Notes: generated by a model not told the origin, from the sequence alone. A stretch of 64,000 bases of DNA from Apostichopus japonicus (GCF_037975245.1 NC_092576.1:7809501-7873500), one strand, 5' to 3'; counted from the first letter of the stretch, positions 46,001 to 57,064 are shown. Program-made: numbers and translations.

Positions 46001-47067
46001 CAAACTGCAGCAGGAACAGAATTCTGTTCAGCTAGGACGATGCAATATTAAACAGTAGTGGTTCTCTACATTCATGTGATGTTCTTAACTTAACTCTATC
46101 AATATATGGTATATTGGAGTTGCACCAGGAACTACACTGTAACGTCACATTCAGTATTATTGAACTTTCCTCTTTGACAGATCAAGAAAGTGATTGTACT
46201 TCGCAGTGGTCACCAGGTCTGAACACAGTAATACTTCTCTGTATGAGTGGTGAGTGAAAACACTAATTAACTGTAAAGATTTATAACTAGTATTAAACTA
46301 GATAACAAGTATAGAAGATCCAAGGTATTGTATTGAACCAGTATCTTCAGTTAAGACCATTCACTGACCTCATTTCCATTACATTATCAAAACCATTTCC
46401 ACATATGTATGAACCTCATCAGGATACTCACACAGTACAATGAAGCTTGTGCAGTGTAGAATGAAATAAGACGTACAGCATTGACGGCGGTAGACACTTT
46501 TGAAGTTACGTCTGTCCACCACTATTTTTCCATCATCAATTTCCCACTACAACTAGAGATGAATCAGCATGCAAGAGAAAGGCAAAGCCATAGGTACCCG
46601 TGTATGATAGGCATGCCCAAATACCACGAGCACTGGAAAAGCCATGAAAAGCTGCCTTGGAACGTTCATGGCAAATATAAATACAGCAAAATTGCATGTA
46701 TACTAAAATGATGACTTCATTAAGTACAATGCATCGGTAAGTGAAACGTTCATAAGTAGAGTAAAAATAAATTGGCCTCTCTGTAAGTGGATGTTGCCAT
46801 CAAGGATAATAACTTAGTTTGCCCCATACAGTAAGTCATGTAATCTCCCATTACATAATTCAATCAACCTTTTTGTGTATATTTAATGCTGTAGGTGTGA
46901 AGTACAAGTTGTCCAGTGAGTAGTGGTAGATATTTAGATCATCTCTATAATGAGGAATCGAACCGTTGTGCTTCTTCTCTTTTTTTTTTTTCATTCTTTT
47001 TTCTCCAGTTTTTCTTATCTTTGGCTTCATCACTTTGAAGAGAACTTTGAAAGCTGGGAGTCAGTAA
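39979..47067 (+). CDS. Ig-superfamily type I membrane protein, gene B (six exons)
   Basis: Exons 39979-40042, 40535-40843, 41336-41665, 42547-42879, 46181-46249 and 47009-47067 join to an open frame of 387 residues with the same layout as gene A: signal peptide, Ig D1, D2, D3, stem, split transmembrane helix and short basic tail. Every exon is intact and every intron phase 1. Compared with gene A, D1 and D3 each differ at roughly 12-16 residues and D2 at about five; D1 is one codon shorter (near PSGGSNEYF). D1 again lacks the second core cysteine. Exon 47009-47067 could be replaced by 50034-50095. It is probably a functional paralogue of gene A, or its other allele if the assembly has kept both haplotypes. 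Confidence 0.85.
40535..40843 (+). CDS. Gene B exon 2: Ig-like domain D1
   Basis: Acceptor TCTCTTCCAG, donor TATG|GTAAGT. Contains VSCHFEDYDIIGWIHG and LENEFNYTVLFV, with valine in place of the strand F cysteine as in gene A. Most differences from gene A change the amino acid, clustering at YRSGGYD against YVSRDYD and at PSGGSNE against PKPAGANE, positions that would lie in loops. Confidence 0.85.
41336..41665 (+). CDS. Gene B exon 3: Ig-like domain D2
   Basis: Acceptor TTACTACCAG, donor CAAG|GTAAGC. 110 residues with all core Ig positions. Only about five changes from gene A, for example LEWVAS against LEWVSS. Confidence 0.88.
42547..42879 (+). CDS. Gene B exon 4: Ig-like domain D3
   Basis: Acceptor TTTTTTTCAG, donor GAAT|GTTAGT. 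Same three cysteines as gene A (LSCTS, IKCSS, LECRVF) and the same lack of a core tryptophan. Failure to splice gives a stop two codons on, as in gene A. Confidence 0.82.
42927..43160. repeat. 234-bp direct repeat flanking the LTR-element insert, left copy
   Basis: Repeated nearly identically at 45227-45460. Gene A has the sequence once (about 9686-9918). It lies in intron 4. Confidence 0.92.
43161..44088 (-). mobile_element. Partial LTR-retrotransposon gag gene
   Basis: A minus-strand frame starting at 44088 encodes a coiled-coil N-terminus (EAQIEIEKSKQDHELNKAKV), a capsid-like helical region (VYLRGFEMLAE, LSGKAKEAYVNL, ILAKYHV) and a nucleocapsid with one CCHC knuckle (CFKCGKAGHISKFC). A second knuckle is cut at its end where the insert meets host DNA at 43160, and the frame runs on 112 bases into the flanking repeat. 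This is the Ty3/Gypsy-type gag layout. Protease and polymerase are absent, so the copy cannot move by itself. Confidence 0.85.
44089..45226 (-). mobile_element. Leader and probable 5' LTR of the same element
   Basis: On the minus strand the insert begins TGTTGTGAAGTC, a normal LTR start. A possible LTR end/primer site is ...TAACA|TGGTGGCAACGG at about 44810, implying an LTR of about 418 bp. No second LTR is present. The LTR limits are inference. Confidence 0.5.
45227..45460. repeat. 234-bp direct repeat, right copy
   Basis: Partner of 42927-43160. It is far too long for an integrase target duplication, so a repair or recombination event is likelier. Confidence 0.92.
45461..45930. repeat. AGGTCA-rich degenerate repeat in intron 4 of gene B
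   Basis: Counterpart of 9925-10380, with AGGTCAAAGGTCA at 45527-45539. Confidence 0.7.
46181..46249 (+). CDS. Gene B exon 5: stem and first half of the transmembrane helix
   Basis: Acceptor CTTTGACAG, donor AGTG|GTGAGT. Reads YQESDCTSQWSPG then LNTVILLCMS, two residues different from gene A. Confidence 0.82.
47009..47067 (+). CDS. Gene B exon 6a: transmembrane second half, tail and stop
   Basis: Acceptor TTTTTCTCCAG. Phase-1 reading VFLIFGFITL, KRTLKAGSQ, TAA. Nearest of the two copies to exon 5. Confidence 0.8.
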
Positions 47068-47386
47068 AATTCTTTAGTTATATTTTGCATGTATGTGTTT
47101 TACGAAAGTGTACGATGAACTGTTTTATATGAATGCTGCAAATTTATGATTTTTTATTCATAGTATTTATATTGAGCTTATCACCATTTTCTCTCAGTTT
47201 GAATTTGCTGTATCTTTCAGAATTTCTGTGCAATGTTTCTTTCCTCCTTAGTCAATTGACTTCTTAAGATGTTGACATGTATGCATGGTGATGTAGTGAA
47301 GTGAAATTTTGTTGTTTGCACCCTTTGAATATTTACATCATTGAGGTAAATGAATCTGGAGGATTCATGTCAATTGGGTGCGCGCG

Positions 47387-47959
47387 TACCATGTATGGAG
47401 GGTCATGTGATGTGTTCCAGGGTGGTACTATACTGATATTTCTCTGTAGCAGTTCGAGAATAGTGTTGGTGACTTCGTGAAAGATTTGCACCAAGACGGA
47501 TTGAACATGGGAACTAACGGCGTAAGAAGTTACTGGTACTTCAGGCCTACGGAATAGTGCTAATATGCTAACGTTCAACCTTATTCTCTTGAATGAAGGC
47601 AGGCCTTCTACATTATAGATCTTACTTATTAATACAGCTCCAGGGGCAAGCTTTGTCTCATATGGCCTAACGTTATTACTACTTGCTATAAGTGAATGTA
47701 GAAATGGGAAATGTGGGAAAATGTTTAGTTCAGTGCAACCACGGAATTCTCCATGGAACAGAGCCTAATGCTGCTCGACGGGAATACAGCTATCACGTTA
47801 GGCTACAGGCACGGTTATTGCTATGTAACAGGTGTCGTCCGCTGCTCTAAGCACGCAAACACATTTACGTACTAGTTGGGTGAAATCATCATGCGTAATA
47901 GGGAGAGTAGTATATTAGTACCACCCTGGAACACATCACATGACCCTCCATACATGGTA
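47387..47959. mobile_element. Foldback element with 44-bp perfect inverted repeats
   Basis: 47387-47430 and 47916-47959 are exact reverse complements (44 of 44), with 485 bp between. Outside them a weaker pairing continues ('tgaatctggag' on both sides). It is absent from copy A and from the second 3' block of copy B. No transposase frame. Confidence 0.8.
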
Positions 47960-48149
47960 TGCGTGTATTTACTGTGTGATAGTTTCTCCAGATTCATTAA
48001 ACTTGTTGATTTACATGTATTACGTAATATACTGTGCTGTAGCGTTAGCTTTTGCAACCCTCCCATGGTGCTTAATTATGGAACTAACATACAGATCATG
48101 CGCTATTTGCATAAAAGTATAGCTTAAATTGTTGTTTCTTTCTGTCAGG

Positions 48150-48175
48150 TTCTGTCAGGTTCAGGATACGAGTTA
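48150..48175 (+). pseudogene. Truncated copy of the third candidate tail exon
   Basis: 'ctgtcaggttctgtcaggttcaggatacg' then jumps to 'agttataatgtgtattgaacc', sequence found at 11207 in copy A just after exon 5. This is the junction of an internal duplication of the 3' block of gene B (46250-48170 and 48171-51780). Confidence 0.6.
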
Positions 48176-48299
48176 TAATGTGTATTGAACCAGATAGAAA
48201 TTATAGAGGATCCAAGGGATTGTAATGTACCAGTTTCTTTAGTTAAGACCATTCACTGACCTCCCAGCCTTAAATTGTTTGGGCCAAGGTTCACTGTAT

Positions 48300-49740
48300 A
48301 ACCATTTTCAGATATGTATGGACCTGATCAGGATACATCACGTCTCATTACTAGAAAAACAATTCCTAGTTTGGCTTGGCCATGGCGTAGATAATAACTA
48401 TATAACCATTTTCAGATATGTATGGACCTGATCAGGATACATCACGTCTCATAACTAGAGAAACAATTCCTAGTTTGGCTTGGCCATGGCGTAGATAATA
48501 ACTATATAACCATTTCCAGATATGTATGGACCTGATCAGGATACATCACGTCTCATTACTAGAGAAACAATTCCTAGTTTGTCTTGGCCATGGCGTAGAT
48601 AATAACTATATAACCATTTCCAGATATGTATGGACCTGATCAGGATACATCACGTCTCATTACTAGAGAAACAATTCTTAGTTTGTCTTGGCCATGGCGT
48701 AGATAATAACTATGCAACCATTTCCAGATATGTATGGACCTGATCAGGATACATCACGTCTCATTACTAGAGAAACAATTCCTAGTTTGTCTTGGCCATG
48801 GCGTAGATAATAACTATGCAACCATTTCCAGATTTGTATGGACCTGATCAGGATACATCACGTCTCATTACTAGAGAAACAATTCCTAGTTTGGCTTGGC
48901 CATGGCGTAGATAATAACTATATAACCATTTCCAGATATGTATGGACCTGATCAGGATACATCACGTCTCATTACTAGAGAAACAATTCCTAGTTTGGCT
49001 TGGCCATGGCGTAGATAATAACTATATAACCATTTCCAGATATGTATGGACCTGATCAGGATACATCACGTCTCATTACTAGAGAAACAATTCCTAGTTT
49101 GGCTTGGCCATGGCGTAGATAATAACTATGCAACCATTTCCAGATATGTATGGACCTGATCAGGATACATCACGTCTCATTACTAGAGAAACAATTCCTA
49201 GTTTGGCTTGGCCATGGCGTAGATAATAACTATATAACCATTTCCAGATATGTATGGACCTGATCAGGATACATCACGTCTCATTACTAGAGAAACAATT
49301 CCTAGTTTGGCTTGGCCATGGCGTAGATAATAACTATATAACCATTTCCAGATATGTATGGACCTGATCAGGATACATCACGTCTCATTACTAGAGAAAC
49401 AATTCCTAGTTTGGCTTGGCCATGGCGTAGATAATAACTATGCAACCATTTCCAGATATGTATGGACCTGATCAGGATACATCACGTCTCATTACTAGAG
49501 AAACAATTCCTAGTTTGGCTTGGCCATGGCGTAGATAATAACTATATAACCATTTCCAGATATGTATGGACCTGATCAGGATACATCACGTCTCATTACT
49601 AGAGAACAATTCCTAGTTTGTCTTGGCCATGGCGTAGATAATAACTATGCAACCATTTCCAGATATGTATGGACCTTATCAGGATACATCATGTCACTTT
49701 ACAGGAGAACAATTCTAAATTTGGCTTGGTTAATAAGTGC
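48300..49740 (+). repeat. 104-bp exon-like tandem array, 14 units (gene B)
   Basis: ATATGTATGGACCTGATCAG starts at 48312, 48416, 48520, 48624, 48728, 48832, 48936, 49040, 49144, 49248, 49352, 49456, 49560 and 49663 (unit 6 has ATTTG, the last has CTTAT). Period 104 bp, units about 97-100% alike by eye, all ending in TTTCCAG or TTTTCAG. The in-phase reading is DMYGPDQDTSRLITRETIPS and then LAWPWRR or LSWPWRR and a stop. The last unit diverges to DTSCHFTGEQF and a stop, as in gene A. Confidence 0.92.
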
Positions 49741-50033
49741 TTCCATTAAGTACAATGCATTGATAGGTGAATCATTCTTAATTAGATGAAAGATTAATTG
49801 GCCTCTTCATGGTGGATGTTGCCATGAAGGACGCTTACTTAGTTTGCCCCGTACAGTCAGTCACGTAATCTCCCATTACATAATTCAATCAACTTTTTGT
49901 ACATATTCAATGCTATAGGTGTGAAGTACAATTTGTCAGGTGAGTAGTGTTAGATCATTAGATCATCTCTATAATGAGGAATAATACTGTTTTGCTTCTT
50001 CTCCTGTTTTTTTTTGCATTTTTTTTTCTCCAG

Positions 50034-50095
50034 TTGTTCTTATTGGCTTCATCACTTTGAAGAGAACTTTGAAGAGAAAAGCTGGGAGTCAGTAA
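50034..50095 (+). CDS. Gene B exon 6b: alternative transmembrane/tail exon
   Basis: Acceptor TTTTTTTCTCCAG. Phase-1 reading VVLIGFITL, KRTLKRKAGSQ, TAA. One hydrophobic residue shorter and two basic residues longer than exon 6a, yet open and with the same ending, so it could replace 6a. Confidence 0.65.
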
Positions 50096-51610
50096 AACTC
50101 TTTGGTAGGCACGTTAAATTTGCATATATGTGTTTTGCGAAAGTTTATGATGAACTGTTTAATATGAATGATGCAAATTTATGATTTTTATCTGCATTGA
50201 ATTTATATTTAGGTTATAATCATTTTCTCTCAGTTTGAATTTGCTGTATCTTTCAGAATTTCTGTGAAAAGTTTCTTTCCTCCTTCGTCCCTTGACTTCT
50301 TAAGATGTTGACATGTATGCATGGTGATCATTGCACACTATCTAGTTTACAAGAAGTAAACAAGCACTTTGGGTTATGGGTAAAGAAGTATTCATTACGA
50401 TCTTCCCTGTCTATAGCAAATACCACCCCAGTCCCCTGTTTTTGGCCAAAAATAGGGGAGATTGACTTTCCACCCTAGTTGGTAATGCTAGCCATACTGA
50501 ATGCTCCTCTGCAAAAATTCATGATTAAATACACATGCAGTGTACTATTTCACGGGGTCAAGACAAGAAAGTAGTGTTGGCCAGTAGAGCAATTGTGGTT
50601 ACAATCATACGGTGGCTGGTCAATTAATTACTTGTGCTCAAGGATGAATCCTAATGGCAGTATTTGGGTAGTTAATGCTTTCAAGTAACACATTATTCAT
50701 GCTCAAGTGAATTTGAGGACTGCTTATCTATACCCAGGCCTGACCTTCATGTTTGTTTCTTATACAGTACTTCAGTGTTTGAATGTACAAGATTAGAGAT
50801 GTGTTAAAGTTGAAGTCCTCATTTCCACGTATGAGCAAAAGGGAAACACTTAGAAATATAAAGTATGATTGCTTTAGTAACCGTTTCTCCTTGCCAACAG
50901 ATCTAAGTTAGAGAGAACCACTATACATTTTGGTGTGATGTTAAAAAGAAATGTCTGCATTTTGTATTTATTCTAATCATCAAAGAACCGTACTAATATG
51001 GTAGTTGATATATGTTGTGTGTATGACCCAAATATTTTCTGGTCTACCTCTTTTCAACTTTTTCTAAGAAGGAAAAATATTCTGTCAGTTTGCGGTACTT
51101 TGGAGTACACCAAGTGAGTCTTGTCCGAGATTATAAAGTGCAGTAGACCTCACACACTCTTTAGTTTAGTATTGGTCTCAGAAATATGAGTTACGTGTGT
51201 GACACGAAATGAAATTGGTTTGTTTTGGCAGAGAACTTCCTTTTAAAATAGCTCTCTTCCTTAGTTGCTTACTAGCATACAAATTGTTTTGTCTTAGGCT
51301 TTTAACAGTAATTCAATATGTTGTAAAGGTTTATATCTTAGTTTACTAGCATTGCATAGCCTGTGAACAACAATTAAACTTGAAAAATGTTGCCAACTAC
51401 AACCCCAGCCAATTTCATGTACAAGTTGTACAACGTGAAGCATCAAATGCCATATGTGACTATTTTTCAATGTGGATCAATCATCAGTCCTTTTGAAAAG
51501 CCAGCAACCCTCCCATGGTGCTTACTTATGGACCTGAGATGACAGATCATGCTCTATTTGCATGAAAGTATATCTTCGTCAACTGAAAGTAATACAAATT
51601 GTTGTTTCTT
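50096..51610. other. 3' region of gene B, conserved with copy A
   Basis: Aligns with 13223-14490. No further exon recognised and no poly(A) signal chosen. Confidence 0.45.
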
Positions 51611-51619
51611 TCTCTCAGG

Positions 51620-51654
51620 TTCAGGATACAACTCATCAGTTTCAAGTCCTTAAT
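51620..51654 (+). other. Possible alternative terminal exon of gene B
   Basis: Acceptor TTTCTTTCTCTCAG. Phase-1 reading GSGYNSSVSSP then TAA. The start GTTCAGGATACA resembles GATCAGGATACA inside the 104-bp unit, so the array and this exon may share an origin. Confidence 0.3.
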
Positions 51655-51799
51655 AGTGATTGGTCAGCAAATGACTCCGGTGTATGTCACTGTATGAGTC
51701 ATTTCAGCATACTGAAGAGAAGACTATCAACTCTTTGTCAAAGCAAATTTGCTTGGAGGATGTACAGAATGTAACATACATTACAAACATCTTGCAGGG

Positions 51800-52609
51800 A
51801 AAAAACGGAAAGGGAAAAAAGGAAATCTTGCAGGGGAAAAATACTTCCACTTCAACTTACCTCAAGGACAGACTGGATATTAAAGGGTGAAGACTCGCGC
51901 AAATAGAAACGTCTAATGCCGGTAATTTGACCTAGTTTCGAATGAGGTGTAACAGAAGTGTTAAACACTACCATCGATCCCAGAAAACACACGCACAGCT
52001 TGCTACCGTTGGTAATTAGACACTAGTGTACAGTCAGTACATACAGCTGCGGTCATTACCCACAACACAGTGTACAAACGATACAGCGATGGACATCTCA
52101 GGTCCAGCTAAAGATAACAATTAAGGTATCACATTTCATTACTGTCTGCATTTTGTAGCGACACGAACAAAACGTCACTTACAAGCAACAGAAAGTTAAC
52201 TTTTTCAGATGTCCGCACGCGGTTTGGGGCGGTCGTCTTCAATGCCTTTAAGTGTTTAGCGTATATTGCACAATCTTGACTGGGCATTTTGCAAGAAAAG
52301 GGTTTTTTCTTAGTATTGTTGTGATGAATTCTTCAGTAGTTTAAACTAATGATAGTATGGCATTGACTGCCTGAAACCTTGCATTGATACTGCTGTACTT
52401 CTCAAAGGGCATTTCTGTCGGACATGTATGAAGCTTGTCTTGGGGGACTCGAGATGTTCTAGTGATATATGTAAAGAAGACTGCCAAGAGTGAAAAAAAT
52501 GATATAATGGAAACTTTTTATAACAGGTTGCTGTTGACTATGTCAAACACCTAGCTGGTTGACTCTATGCAACAAGATTCTTGTCTTCAGCACAGTTAAT
52601 ACAATCTAA
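51800..52609. other. Copy-B-specific insert, unrecognised
   Basis: Copy A joins the flanks directly near 14675. No frame, inverted ends or family word seen. Confidence 0.45.
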
Positions 52610-52820
52610 AATTTGATTAGATTACCATGAAAGTGACTGCCAAATCCTTATATATATATAATATTGCACACTAGAATCTTAAGTAGCTGTAAAATGATGG
52701 CATGTTTTTGCTGTATTCATTTGTGGGGTGCTGTATTCATTTGCTGTATTCACAGATATATTAACAATATTTTGAAAAGAGCCAAAAGTAAAAAAAAAAA
52801 TATATATATATATATATATA

Positions 52821-55417
52821 TGGGCAATTCCATGGTTACTCACGTTACATTTTTGAAGACTTTGGCTCACAAATGGTCTAATAGCTCCACCATTCATTAA
52901 TTTGAATGACTGCTCTCTATGCATTGATAGGGTAACAAATTTACCTGAACATTGGCGAAAACACTATTTGATTATCTTGTTTCTTGTAGGATATAGGAAC
53001 ATGAAAGTGTCGGTTACTCACGTTACATTTGAAAATCACCCCAACGTCAAAAATAAACTTCATTCAAAAAGTGTCCTCATACTGGATATATTTGAAGAAA
53101 ATTAATACATGTTTTTTGGACCTTAGGTGATGATACAAATACTGAACACAATCAAAATCACATCTGGTTTCCTGTCTCGGTGAAAAGGAGGCATTCACCG
53201 GTTACTCACGTTACGGTTACTCACGTTACAGTTTGTCCACCTATACAATACATAGGGAATCAAGAGTCTGTGAGAAACTTGCTGCTGTATAGTGACTAGG
53301 AAACACCCATATATCAGTGGAATTGACATTTTGAACATCTTCTCCAGTGTAATTCAATAATATTACAATCTAAAAGAGATATACAATGTCCTTTTGAGAT
53401 AATGCAGGAATCATATCTTCACAAATCGGCAGCAAATTCTGAACATTGTAATTAAGTTTTATTTAAGGACTAGCAGTGTGTCAAACTTTAATTTACCTAG
53501 ATATAATACTCAGGGAACTAAATGTCACTGGGGAAGTAACAGGCCAACTGAACAACAACCATGAATCAATAAGAAATTGGTAACATACTGTATGTTCAAC
53601 TTTAACAACTCGATTGAATATTGAGTAACGTTTGGAAGAGGCTTTCTCTTGGAGAGCTGATTTATTCAGTCTTCAATAGGTGCCAGAAAATTTGAAGTGC
53701 CCATGGTTATTGGCCAAGGTTGGTGCATCAAGTTTGGTGATGAGTTTCTCCATGATATAGAATATCTTGTCCCTTGGGTTTGGCCATTTCCAATTGGGCC
53801 CTGCTGGCTGCATCACTGACACTTGTACGTCGTTCTGGTCCCCCTTTGCTTCTATTACACCGGGGTACAATACCCCTTCGTATTTAACGGCATACCAGTC
53901 ACTGAGTTCTATACCAGCATGTCACTCCCTGAGCAGGTTGTGAGCCTGTTGTCTTCTTCACTCTTCCACACATACCATGTTGCAGCTCCCAGGTCGATGT
54001 TGAAGTTCATCATAAACCCAGGGCCATTCTTACAATGGTCACACTCGTTGAACCAAAATTCCCTTGTTGGATTTTGGCAGAGAAGCTTGGCAGGTAGGTC
54101 ATGGGAGTATGCAGGAAATTCTGGAGAAGCATCATGTAAACTATTTACAGCATACATAAAGTTCTCAGGATATCTGCACATGCATAATATATGTGGTAGC
54201 TTGTGGCTTAACAGGACATGTTTTGGACGCAATTCGGCAAATTTGCTCTTGCCGACCTTGATGTTGGGATAGTCCTCCCGGAATAGGGCGAACGTTCCAT
54301 GATGGATGACGTCAAATGTCTTATTTGCTTCTTTATTTTGCCCCCTTCTTTTGGCCAGATGTTGACCACATCCTTCCTGTCTGGCGTCTGCCCACTGATG
54401 TCATCTTGCTGATAAAACTGCTGGATAACTTCAACAGTTTCATCGCTGAGACCTCTCGGGTTGGTGGCGGAGCAGCAGTTGTTGTAGTCGATTGGTGAAT
54501 GTCGTCGCCTAGCTCAGACCTGCAGAGATTACGACAAACAGTTTTCCAGAGATGTGGTGTTTCCGGCAATCTGTCGTGTACTGTTGCTTTTGCGTATGCT
54601 CATGCACTGCTGAAAGGCAACTTCTTCATGGCCTCCTTCGTCTTTCTCTTCTCCCGGTAGGAGGCAACTCGTCGATCTAGTCGCCACCCTCCTAGCTTCT
54701 TGTTGAATCTTCTTCATGGGTGATGGGAGAGTACTCTCCATGTGTTGTACTAACCCTAGCCCTAACCCCAACTGCCCTCTTTTATTGAGCAATTATTTAC
54801 AAGACAATAATAGGCATTTCCTGCATTGTGTGTTAGCTTGGTTACTCACGTTACACATTGGTTACTCACGTTACACGGTTACTCACGTTACAGATTTCAG
54901 TAATCTATCACTCACACATAATGGGTCTCTCCTCATTAGTGATCTTGTTTCCAACCTTGGGACTATGAGTACTAACGAAATTATGGTTATCAGATTTCCA
55001 CTTGTTAAAGAAATGTCACATAGAGAAAAAGTTGTTTTTTCGGTTACTCACGTTACATCAGTGATTGAGGCCTGAAAAATTTCTGTTCTGAAGTTGACAT
55101 GAAGAAATATTGAAATGTTTTTCTGTCATAACACAGTCAACAGGAGTATCTACCATAACACATAATAAAACTACTAAATACTATATGATGAGCATCATAT
55201 AGGATGGAATGGAATGTATGATGCATTTTCAGGATTATTTTGAGTTCTCATCCTGCTTGATTATCTGAGCCATGTATTCAAAATTTGAGTGTTCGAGAAA
55301 AATTGCTTACCTATTCCACAAACTTAGATATGTATACTACAACATTAGACCGATAGCAGGTTGAAAACTGACACTTCTTTTTTTTAGGCCGTGTCCCCTC
55401 CATCATGGAATTGCCCA
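52821..55417 (-). mobile_element. 2.6-kb DNA transposon with 14-bp inverted ends and internal 16-bp repeats
   Basis: Perfect ends TGGGCAATTCCATG (52821-52834) and its reverse complement (55404-55417), inserted in a TA run that is unbroken in copy A. GGTTACTCACGTTACA occurs eight times, all one orientation: starts 52834, 53012, 53200 (lacks the last base) and 53215 on the left; 54840, 54860, 54877 and 55042 on the right. Between them the minus strand carries a frameshifted coding remnant. Confidence 0.88.
53673..54792 (-). pseudogene. Decayed transposon protein, family of unnamed metazoan proteins
   Basis: Minus-strand pieces in changing frames read in order as: an arginine/lysine-rich start followed by a 'LPFSSA..YAKAT...LPETPHLWKTV' stretch (about 54700-54530); LLCQNPTREFWFNECDHCKNG (about 54080-54020), a cysteine cluster; and YPGVIEAKGDQNDVQVSVM ending WPNPRDKIFYIME (about 53870-53730), a small domain ending in 'WP..D.I.Y'. 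From memory, this combination is common in unannotated cnidarian, mollusc and fish proteins. At least three frameshifts or stops make it inactive. Confidence 0.55.
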
Positions 55418-55564
55418 TATATATATATATATATATAGTAAGTAAATGTTCAATGACTATAAACTTATAGCATTTAGTATTGTATTCAGTAAGTCATTAA
55501 GAGGCCAACAGGGGTCAAAGTCAGAAACCTGGAACACATGTGCAATGTCTCCAGTAAAATGATT

Positions 55565-55815
55565 CTATACCCAGGTAGTAAGCCCACATGGGTAACATAT
55601 GGGATGCATATGGGCCAAGATATGTGTACCATGTGGGATGCCCATATGGGCCCCATTAATTTTGCACCCAAGATTCATACGGGACCCATATGGGTTAGCC
55701 CAGTTAACCCATGTTGTATTGATATGGGCCAATCTGGGCTACTTTTATATGGGTAATATGTGGACTGAATGGGCGCCATCCATTATGGGCTCAATCTGGG
55801 GCCCATGTGGGCAAC
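55565..55815. repeat. CATATGGG/CCCATATG-rich repeat, copy B
   Basis: Counterpart of 15300-15545 with an extra 'atatgggccaatctgggctac' unit. Confidence 0.7.
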
Positions 55816-56389
55816 TAATATATGAACAAAATGTAATTTACGTACGTCAAATGAACAAATTGTATTGTAGCCTTAACAGGGACCTTACGTCAAAGTAAAC
55901 TTATATTTTGGCATAGCGCCCTCATTTATGGAAGTACTTGTATTCAATATGGCTGCGCCCATGAGTCGTTAGATGTAATAGTCTAAACTCATGTTCGTAA
56001 TGTCAATTTCTACTTGAGGCTGAGTTTTTTAATTGATATGTTATTAATGTGTACTGAGAGGCTGTTTAAACTAAATGTTTGATACTCTATTTGGTCTTCA
56101 AAAGTGATTTATTTCCTGAACTGGAAAATATTTACACATTTTAATTATAACTTTTATGCAACCATTGTTATTGCTGCCATTTTGATATGTTACAAGTTGA
56201 GGCTTTATGGTTATAAGGGGAATAACAGACAAACAAATGGTTATTATGGGAATAACCGGCATTTGTTTTTGCTATGCAATAAATCAGTTTCATGTTAATT
56301 CCTAATCGGAATTGTGGACGTAAATAATGTTCACTTTGTGCATGGTCACATGACCACATGAAGTCAAAGGAGCCTTCCCTGCATATGAT

Positions 56390-56600
56390 CATTAAAGGAG
56401 TATTTTAGATATATAATTAACTTTTAAAGGATCGAGCGTTATCATTTCAGTTCCACGTCCCTAAGTTCTTTCATTTATCAAGATGTCCTATGCAATTATT
56501 TACTATGCAGCTCCTTATTCTTGTCATGTTAAGATTTTGAATGATCATTTGATCATGAAAAGAGTATTCAAGATATATAATTACAATGTTTCTTTTTTTT
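56390..56600. repeat. 164-bp satellite, about 1.2 units
   Basis: Single counterpart of the nine-unit array at 16121-17630. It includes AATGATCATTTGATCAT. Confidence 0.85.
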
Positions 56601-57064
56601 CCAGTAGGATGTTTCTTGTTTATTGCCCAATGTCTGGACTTTAATAAATTTGACGAACTTAACTGATGGACAATATAAACTTTCATATTTAGCAGTGTAA
56701 TAATTATTTATAGGAAGCGTGTATCACGTACGATTACTGAAATGGGGGGGGGGGGGCACTGCCCCCTGGCTATGTCCCTGATATATACTGAACTAACTTG
56801 AAGCTAGCGAACAGGGTCAATCCACCCAATAGCAAAATTAGTACATAAATAAAACGGATCGAAGCTGGCGAACGTTGTACGGTATATGAGGCATTTTTTT
56901 ATAGAGTATTCAAAATCATACAAAGTTTTGTACGGTGGAGTAGAAGGATCGCGAGATACAATTTCTCAAAGTGGTAAATGTGACTGATTAAAGGTCAATT
57001 TTATTGACCGAAATTTTAGGTCATTCACAATCACAGAAATATAGGAATAGGCCTAGATAAATTA

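Noticed and set aside
49562-49789. 75-codon frame starting in the last complete array unit
   Set aside because: It runs through several array units in shifting phase and exists only because one unit has lost a base.
51562-51774. Frame with NDSGVCHC resembling the end of an Ig domain
   Set aside because: Wrong phase for the upstream exons, no matching first half of a domain, and copy A has a stop inside the same stretch.
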